Shown: positions 56,471 to 64,000 of the stretch, piece after piece
How the letters are laid out: each line of letters opens with the position of its first letter
Position numbering within the stretch: the stretch's first letter is position 1
Source of the DNA: Linum tenue
Lineage: Eukaryota; Streptophyta; Magnoliopsida; Malpighiales; Linaceae
DNA: 64,000 nt
Direction of reading: 5' to 3'
Assembly: GCA_946122785.1 (NCBI GenBank)
Contig: CAMGYJ010000011.1
Location: 42,930,513 to 42,994,512, forward strand
Position numbers and translations under genes: made by a program
The notes under the pieces: generated by a model
What the model was told of the DNA's origin: nothing
Databases searched by the model: none
The model's input: the letters and a program-made list of their open reading frames with translations, nothing else

Positions 56471-57430
56471 CCAACGGGCATGTTACAAGGGATAAGAGAG
56501 CTCATCCACTTAGGCCCAAAATCCAAAGAATAAGACCCGACTATCTCATTTAATGTGTTAATGCTGAGTTTAGATTATAAAGTCTTGAATTCCTTTGTAA
56601 TTATGTAATGTGGTATAAAGTAAATTTTTAGGTGTAAACAAATACTTATAGTAGGGGCGGCAATAATGTCCACTAGCATGGTTAACCGCCTGAACACGAT
56701 TCTATTAATTAGGGTAAGAACTTAACTATATTAAATACATTATATTAAATACATTATGATATTGTTAAAATTCAAAGCTGAATTTACTAGACAATGGACG
56801 AGCATGATTTTTTCTGCTATCCAACCAGAACTCGCCTGACTATAGAGGCCTAAGTATATTTTTCTGTAAAACATAATTCTATCTCTCAAAATATTCGGCA
56901 TTGTAATAAACATATAACATCCCAATGAATTCTTATTTTTTTATTATTTTCCTTAAGATTGATGACTTATAATTTTAATTCTTATTATACTCACAAATTG
57001 TAACACATTAGATTAACTTAATAAAAAAGCTATTATCCATGGATATCGCCGAATAACCAAAATTTGAACTGATATGGATACGATTTTGACTTCCTATCCG
57101 AATCTTGTATGGATATAAGTATGGATTGAACTCGAACCAGTTAAAATAGAATAATACATATACACTACCCATCCCCTAACCGACCCGTCGACATCCATAA
57201 CATATCTTGATTGCCTCATTTACTGAACTCCTTATGAAAACATATAAAAAATAGTCTCTAAAATTTCAGAAATTGTTCAATACAAAACTTTAGAATCAAT
57301 GTTTGTCTATATATATCAATACTAAACCAATAAATCATTAAAAAAAATTCATATTTGATAAATAAATACTAATAAATAACCGGCTTAAAAACAATGAAAA
57401 AGCCCAGCAATAAAAGCAAAAACACATATA
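56471..57430. other. Intergenic, no gene seen
   Basis: AT-rich. TAGGGGCGGCAATAATG at 56654 resembles the left end of a TAGGG-type hAT element, but no right end with a matching duplication was found. Confidence 0.45.
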
Positions 57431-57438
57431 GCCCAACT

Positions 57439-58134
57439 TAGGGATGGCAATGGGTCGGGTTGGGTCGGGTTTTGCCAAACCCAAACCCAAACCCATGGGT
57501 TTATCCGTGAAAAAAACCCGGGGTAAAACCCACTGGGTTTGAAAAACTCAAACCCAACCCAACCCGCTGGGTATCCGCGGGTTCATGGGCACCCACGGGT
57601 TTTTGTCGTAAAAAATTCACAATAACAAATTCCTATCAAAATTAAAGTCAAATATCAATCTCTCAATACAAATTATCCATATATAAAACACCATTCTAGA
57701 AAATTCAAGCAAATCACAAATTAACTACACAAATTGTTCAACACCAATCTAGAAAACTCAAGAAAATTGAAGCAAATCACAAATTATCCATAAATAACAT
57801 GATTAATCGAAACTTCTTCCTTTCAATTAAGTTTTTCACTCTCCACTCAATAACATCAACTTCATTCTACATAACTAGAAAGAAAAAATTAGACATGTCT
57901 CCACAAACATAAATAAGATTAGTTGTTTAGAATATTAAATATGCCGAGAAAATTAATTATATGGGTGGGCGGGTACCCATGGGTCGGGTTTACCTAAACC
58001 CAAACCCAACCCGATGAATAGTGAACGGGTTTAAACCCAAACCCGGTCCAAAACTGGTCAACACGAATTTTACCCGCGTTGACCGGGTTGGGTCGGGTGG
58101 GTACCCGTGGGTTCGGGTTTTATTGCCATCCCTA
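57439..58134. mobile_element. hAT-type non-autonomous element J, upstream of the PPR gene
   Basis: Ends TAGGGATGGCAATGGGTCGGG and GGGTTTTATTGCCATCCCTA; perfect 8-bp duplication GCCCAACT. Arrays of GGGTCGGGTT / CCAAACCC at both ends, AT-rich centre. It landed about 270 bp before the PPR start codon in a GCCCAA-rich promoter stretch, duplicating one such box. Confidence 0.93.
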
Positions 58135-58403
58135 GCCCAACTGCCCAACCCAACAAAATAGAATGTTGGAAGCCCAATGCCCATAGACCCAATCCAATGT
58201 GTCTCCCGTGACTCTATCCAAATCAGAAGCTCACCGGCACCTTTTACTCTCGAGTCTCGCCGTGACGACCATTTCCGTTTATTTATTTATTTATTTTATC
58301 TACACTCACGAATAACACCGCACTCCGCCGGCGGGGAAAAAGCAACACCCGATAGCGCCTCCAACGCTTCCAAAATTTCCGATCATTTTCCCATACAGAT
58401 AAG
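58135..58403 (+). promoter_or_regulatory. Promoter and leader of the PPR gene
   Basis: AGCCCAACTGCCCAACCCAAC and AGCCCAATGCCCA are site II-like boxes, common before plant organelle-protein genes. A TATTTATTTATTTATTTTAT run follows at about 58280-58300. The hAT element J forms the upstream border. Confidence 0.5.
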
Positions 58404-59967
58404 ATGTCTCTCTCATTCTCCTCCTTCCTTCCTCCAGTTCCTCCCACTTACCTCAGCCGCCGCACTCCTCCCGGAAACCTCCCAGCCTCCGTCCTCCGCC
58501 GCAATCTCATTCCCCCTTCCGCCGCCGCCTCAGCCCCGCCGTCTCCCCGGCGACACTGGAAGCAAGGAGAATTTCCAGGAACCACTTCAATCCCGGACAC
58601 CGCCCGCCGCCGCGCCCCTGTCAAAACCATCAAGAAGACACTGGACCGCAGAGAAAACGCCAAGGCCTGGGCCAACACAGTTACCGAAGCCCTCTCCGAC
58701 TCCATAGCCAACAAACAATGGCAGCGCGCCCTCGACGTCTTCGACATGCTCAAGCAACAGCCTTTCTACCAACCCAAAGAAGGCACATACATGAAGCTGC
58801 TCGTCCTCTTAGGCAAATCGCTACAGCCAGCTCTCGCCCACCAACTGTTCGACGAAATGCTCCAACAGGGCATCCCGCCCACCCCTGAACTCTACACCGC
58901 CCTCCTCGGTGCCTACTGCCGCAGCAACCTTATCGAACAAGCCTTCTCCATTCTCGACGAGATGAAATCGTCGCCGCATTGCCAGCCCGATGTCTTCACC
59001 TACAGCATGCTACTCAAGTCCTGCGTAGATTCATCCCGATTTGACCTCGTCGATCAAATCTACCACGACATGGACCAACGCCTCATTTCCCCCAACACCG
59101 TCACCCAAAACATCGTCCTGGGGGCCTATGGGAAAGCCGGTTTGTACGACCAAATGGAGAAAGTCCTATCTTCAATGCTCGTCAACCCGAATTCGAAACC
59201 CGACGTATGGACCATGAACATAATCCTCGCTGTGTTTGGCAACAAGGGTCACATCCAGCTGATGGAGAAGTGGTACGAGAAGTTCCGAGACTATGGCATC
59301 CAACCCGAGACTCGCACCTTCAACATCCTCATCGGAGCTTACGGTAAAGCCAGGAGGTAATACTTCGGGGAGTTATATGATCGTTATTGTATAACTTACT
59401 CTTTTACTGTTACCATGTAGAAATTTAGGGAATCGAATCATATCATTAATAATCATCCCATACGAATTGTTTATCCCTAATAGGTACGATAAGATGTCAT
59501 CGGTGATGGAGTACATGCGGAAGATGGAGATCCCCTGGACTAGCTCGACATATAACAACGTGATCGAGGCGTTTGCAGATGTGGGTGATGCGAAGAACAT
59601 GGAGTACACGTTTGATCAGATGCGTGCTGAACGGATGAAGGCGGATGCGAAGACATTTTCGTGTCTAGTCGAGGGTTATGCGAAGGCAGGCGTGTTTCAT
59701 AAGGTGATTTCCGCGGTTCAGCTGGCAGCTAGGCTGGACGTGGCGAAGAACACAGCGTTCTACAATGCGGTGCTCTCTGCCTGTGGGAAAGCAGGGGATT
59801 TGCTGGAGATGGAGAGGGTTTATGAGAAGATGAAGGAGGAGAAGTGTGAAGCGGATGATAGGACTTACGAGGTGATGATTGAAGCGTATAGGAAAGAAGG
59901 GATGAATGATAAGGTGTATTATCTTGAGCAGGAGATGAAAGCCACTGGGAAAGGGTCGTCTGGGTAG
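58404..59967 (+). CDS. EMB2750: Chloroplast-type PPR protein, ortholog-like to At3g06430
   Basis: join(58404-59356, 59484-59967); the 127-bp intron has ends AG|GTAATA and AATAG|G and keeps phase, giving 478 aa. The N-terminus (about 1-60) is Ser/Pro/Arg rich without acidic residues, a plastid transit peptide style. From about residue 90 onward come tandem 35-residue P-type PPR motifs (GTYMKLLVLLGK, PELYTALLGAYCRSN, DVFTYSMLLKSC, TRTFNILIGAYGKA, STYNNVIEAFADVGDAKN, TAFYNAVLSACGKAG, RTYEVMIEAYRKEG), which bind RNA. The stretch YDKMSSVMEYMRK...FADVGDAKNM strongly recalls Arabidopsis At3g06430 (EMB2750/PPR2), an essential plastid factor reported to bind 23S rRNA; ortholog status is from memory of that family. 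Length fits. No DYW/E domain, so not an editing factor of that class. Confidence 0.9.
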
Positions 59968-60705
59968 TTCTGAACATGCATTGCTTCCAATAAGGATTCA
60001 GTTTCTGAACAATACAAGCAAGCAACATGCCATGCTTGCTGTGGCAGAATGATAGCTTAGTTGCTTGAGGTAGTAATTCACAAGCTAAAGTTCAAATCTT
60101 GGGGTGCAGTGCTGGGGAGAAGGTGGTACAGAGTAAAAAGCCAGATGATGCAGAACTCGAATCAACGGCATCCAGAGACCAAAAAAGAAGCAATGGATCG
60201 ATGACATGCTCTCGCAAGCTTTGCTGGAAAAAAAAAAAAAGAGTTATGTCACACTTCACTGCAATCATCGTGTCGTGCGAGTGTCTTCCATAACTGTGTA
60301 CCAAGTTAATCCAAGTCCAACTTTGGAGGATTCAACTATAGCTCATATGATGACGTCTATATACCTGACCTGTAATCTTTGAGGTTTGATGTATTATTTA
60401 TTGTGTTGCGTTCATTGTCTTGCTAAGAGTACTTTAAATTCACCTTTGATATATGATCTACTTTGATTATTAAAAATTAATAAAATAAAAAAAATTTATA
60501 TCTGAATTTAAAAATATGTATCAAACTTTTTAATGTTGAGTTATTAATGTTTTCATAATTAATTATCACTTGCTATATAAAAATAATAATCAAATTATAT
60601 ATTATCTACTTTCGGCATAGGTGAACCATTCAACATTATGAGTCCATTGCAAACAGAAAACAAATGGCCAACTCCGGATCTAATTTTGAGTATTTTAATA
60701 GAATT
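59968..60705. other. 3' flank of PPR gene with a possible SINE
   Basis: At about 60052-60240 the sequence ATAGCTTAGTTGCTTGAGG resembles a tRNA-type A box and AAAGTTCAAATCTTGG a B box, and the block ends in a run of 13 A. That is the layout of a plant tRNA-derived SINE, but no target duplication is visible. The rest is AT-rich with no gene. Confidence 0.35.
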
Positions 60706-60713
60706 CTTGTGAG

Positions 60714-61404
60714 CAGTGACGGACCCAGAAAATATTCCAAGGTGTTCAAGAATATAACACAAATTGAATCTATATTATGCACAATGTCATCGTTTTCAAC
60801 AAAAAAATTATGTGTGTTCCAATTTTAAACTTTTCGAAAAATATATTCATTATTTATGTTATGATTCGTAATGTAGTAAAAAATGTGATTCTATGTAGAA
60901 GTGTTTTGATGACCTAGAGTTTAGATTTTGACTATACTTGTAAGTGAAAAGCACGATTCTACAATCATTTTGGCGAACTAAAAATGTAAAAAAAGTAAGT
61001 TTTCAATTTTAAAGCATGATTTTGACTATATTGATAACTCATATGTCTATCAATGGATGCAGCCAATAAATGACTTATATATTAATATCTCATCCTATGA
61101 GAACACAGATAAATAGAGTTGGTAAGAGAGTTTTTCCAAAGAGGAATAAAAAGAATTAACGAAATGAACTAAATTAAAAAAAAATAGATTTATAAATTAA
61201 TTCACGTTGTCAAAATAGAACTAGTAACAAATACATTAGTTTGTAGTTTAAAAGAAAGATTTCAGTTATAAATTTCAAGGGTTGTCGATGTTGATTTCAA
61301 TAATAACATGACCACCAAAAAATATTTCCACTATTTTTTAGTCTCAAATCTAGAGCTAAGGTTTGTCAATTGAGTATCCTTAGCATAACATGGGTCCGCC
61401 CTTG
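60714..61404. mobile_element. 691-bp hAT-type MITE (CAGTGACGGACCCA termini)
   Basis: Starts CAGTGACGGACCCAG, ends CATGGGTCCGCCCTTG, and is flanked by a perfect 8-bp duplication CTTGTGAG. Interior AT-rich, with no transposase; it contains a worn copy of the CAATGTAGTCAAAA MITE family (about 60869-61033). Confidence 0.88.
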
Positions 61405-61429
61405 CTTGTGAGTGAAAGGTGTCTGGGCG

Positions 61430-61974
61430 GGAAAAGTTGTTACTCGAGTTTCCGAAATCTTGGGTCCTGCGTGACCGTGGCGACATCTGCGTCTTCATCT
61501 CCTCCATTCGCCATCGATCCTTTTGATGGTTCTCAAGCACAAGCTTCGTTCTCAATTGGCGCCCCAGAGGGTGTACCGCTCAAACCCTAAGCCAAACTTT
61601 TTGGTATTTCTTAAGCCAATAAGCTCTGTTACATCAAGCAGAGGTTGTTAATGGCGGCCTTCGTAAGCCAAAAGAGGTCAGGGATGCGGGTGCGGCAAGG
61701 TGGAAGAACAATATTGTGGGCCAATTTCTTCAATCGGCTTCTCCATTGATGGTTCTCCGACGATCGGCGAACAGGATTTGGGAAAAGAATAGTCTAGTGC
61801 GGGTTTCGCTCATCTGTGACAGTATTCTTCTCTTCCAACTTTCCACTCAAGCAACTGGATTCTGGAAAATGGTCCCTGGTTCTATCAAGGTAGCCTTCTC
61901 TACCTTCGTCCATGGGTGCCGGGGATTACTGCTACTGATTTTGGGTGAAAAGCCCTCCCAATCTAGTTGCATCT
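61430..61974 (+). pseudogene. DUF4283-type retroelement protein remnant
   Basis: In broken frames the segment at about 61700-61935 follows the plant DUF4283 pattern found in LINE ORF1/gag-like proteins: VGQFLQSASPLMVLRRSANRI, then NSLVRVSLICDSILLFQLST, then an FW...PGSIK stretch replacing the usual LxxGPW box. Upstream pieces (KLFGIS, MAAFVSQKRSG) fit the N-terminal part. Stops interrupt it and the LTR at 61975 cuts off the C-terminus. Confidence 0.55.
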
Positions 61975-64000
61975 TGTAACACCCCATCCTAAAATCATGG
62001 GTCGAACCGTTCGTTCAACCACGCAGCAGAAATCACTCGGAGTTTACATTTTCAAAATCTCGACTCAACTCACATGCACATCATTCTCATATGTTTAAAA
62101 TTCAACTCATCATAACAATTTACTAAAAATCATATTCTGAATTCATTAATCCATCTTCATCAAATTCAGGATTCACCAAACCCAGACTATCAATCTCGTG
62201 TACTCCGTTCATGCTCAACTCAAGTTAATGATCATACTTGACTAACGTAAACTATCATGCATGCTCAAAACTCAAATCGTAAAAATAAGGATTTCGGAGT
62301 ACATCAATATGTTAAAAACCTTTTAAACCAAAATCCTCCATTGATCATTGTGCAGTGCCAAAGTCATCCTCAATTTACCACACCCCTGTCACATCTAGAA
62401 AGAAAAATGGGTCAGCTACTAAGTTGAGTGAGTGGACTTGGCCTATGCGGCAAAACTATTGTTAGCATGCCATCACATCCTCACATCTTGTTGATTAAAA
62501 ACACATCATCAACATATTATCATGCCACACAAAAATCTCATTAAACCCTAGATTTATTTCCAGCTCATCAATCCAAATTCATCTTAACCCAATTCTTCAT
62601 GACATGATTTTCATTAATCAAGTCATATATTGACATAAAATCATAAACTTACCTCAACTTATGAATCCATCATATCAATCGTTCGTTCAAAGTCAAATCA
62701 TCATTTAAGCATCAAGCATGTCAATCATTCGTCCATAATCAAATCACCATTTCGGCACAACCATATCAATCCCTCAATCAATCATCAATCGGATATCACT
62801 TTACGATTTCCTTCATGGAAATCATCACCATCATATATATCATAAGCAAAAAGCAATGCATGAAATGCAGACTCTTCATTTATTATTAATTTGCGCGCTA
62901 AGGTCACTATACGCCCACCCCGCTCGAGCTCATCATCTTAGTGGTTATAACGAAAACCACAATCTCATCAAATCTAGGATTATCATAAATCCTTTCATTA
63001 GGATCGCAGCCCAATCAATCTCATAGGGGTAGACATAGACCCTTCTATGTCTATGTGATTTAACATGATAAAACAATATCAATTTCTCTCTTCCATCATA
63101 TCTCAATCGATCCAAGAAATCAACAGCGTCCCATTGACATTCCCAGTCCATGCATATCTCACATAATCTATGCATACTTTGATGCATTGCATGATCTCAA
63201 TATAATCATCATCTTCTCAATGATATAAATAATTCATTCTCTTCAATCAAACTTGACAAATCTACCAAGTACTCAATTTATCAATACCTCATTCACTCAT
63301 CGTAATCATTTAACACATCAAATACAAATCGATCATGATAATATCTCATCCACATCATCACTAATCAAAGCATTCATCATATCAACATTGTCACAAAATA
63401 TCTCAGTAATAATTATATTTACCAATCACATTTATACCAATCGATATTCTAATCACGTCATACTCATACACGTCAATCGTATCACTATCACTCAATATCC
63501 TTGTCATCATCATCATCATGCCATAATCATACATATCAATAACCAATATATATTTTATTCGTGATTAAATCATTTTATCATACGAACCATATAATAACAA
63601 TAAAAATACATCAAATTATCCATATCGTCCATTAACTAATTTCATCAACATATCAACTAAACATATTATGATCAAAATCTTGTTTTCATGAATTTATATT
63701 AATAACTTGAAACCATTCTAAAAAGGATCATACCCAATATATAATTCTCATGATTATCAAAAGTTCATTTGAAAAAGTCTCCCTTAATAACACATCTCTC
63801 AATAATTATTTCTTAAAGTACAAACTATATCATAGTTCGTCATGATTCATTAATAAGACTATTTTCAACATTTCAATTAAATACTCAATTAATCATTTCT
63901 CAAAATTAATCTTAAAACGTAAATCAAATTTAATCCAAGATAAAATTACTCATGGTAATCACTTTGAACTCACACTCTAGTTTAAATAATTTGCTCTTAA
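61975..64000. mobile_element. Start of a long LTR (TGTAACACCCC type), cut by window end
   Basis: TGTAACACCCCATCCTAAAATC at 61975 is a common start of plant Gypsy LTRs. The following 2 kb is unusually AT- and CATCA-rich, has no frames of note, and contains phrases such as GAGTGAGTGGACTTGGCC. Long, coding-free LTRs like this occur in Gypsy elements. Orientation and full length cannot be fixed because the other end is outside the window. Confidence 0.5.

Noticed and set aside
56654..56700. TAGGGGCGGCAATAATG hAT-like left end
   Set aside because: No matching right terminus or duplication within the next 1.5 kb.

Overview
The window is nuclear DNA from a flowering plant, most likely a eudicot. 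The evidence is spliced genes with GT-AG introns, a nuclear tRNA-Ala(AGC), plant-type families (F-box, PPR, MATH plus coiled coil, invertase/PMEI inhibitor), and AT-rich intergenic DNA full of hAT, Mutator, Copia, Gypsy-like and LINE debris. I cannot name the species.

Host genes are few. They are a tRNA-Ala (13714-13786, minus); a 63-aa single-membrane-span protein (14151-14342, plus); an F-box protein with a 5'UTR intron (16105-17391, plus); a seven-exon MATH/coiled-coil gene with internal exon and peptide duplications (29006-32150, plus); two paralogous secreted invertase/pectin-methylesterase inhibitors (38356-38913 and 52250-52834, both minus); and a two-exon chloroplast PPR gene resembling Arabidopsis At3g06430 (58404-59967, plus). 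They share no pathway; each stands alone between transposons.

Layout: 1-472 is the end of a minus-strand LTR element. 473-9956 is gene-poor AT-rich DNA with one short MITE. 9957-12528 holds three hAT-type elements. 13405-17391 is a small genic island. 18241-20780 has a hAT element and a LINE remnant. 21041-28715 is a multi-level transposon nest: Mutator element, then Copia, then hAT. 29006-32150 is the MATH gene. 32599-37890 holds a LINE tail, hAT elements, a Mutator MITE and a dead MULE transposase split by an LTR-like insert. 38356-52834 is the diverged inhibitor pair, separated by foldback repeats and a Copia element with a perfect 5-bp target duplication. 53221-55175 has a MITE and a giant hairpin Mutator element. 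57439-61404 has the PPR gene between two hAT elements. 61430-64000 is a DUF4283-type remnant and the start of another LTR.

The most striking signal is a set of about twelve TIR elements. Most begin TAGGG(N)TGG or close to it, and most are flanked by recognisable 8-bp target duplications (hAT hallmark). Each is filled near both ends with copies of its own 5-10-bp motif, and the motif differs from element to element. Second is the 1.25-kb near-perfect palindrome at 53931-55175 with a perfect 9-bp target duplication. No CRISPR, operon or other prokaryotic system is present.
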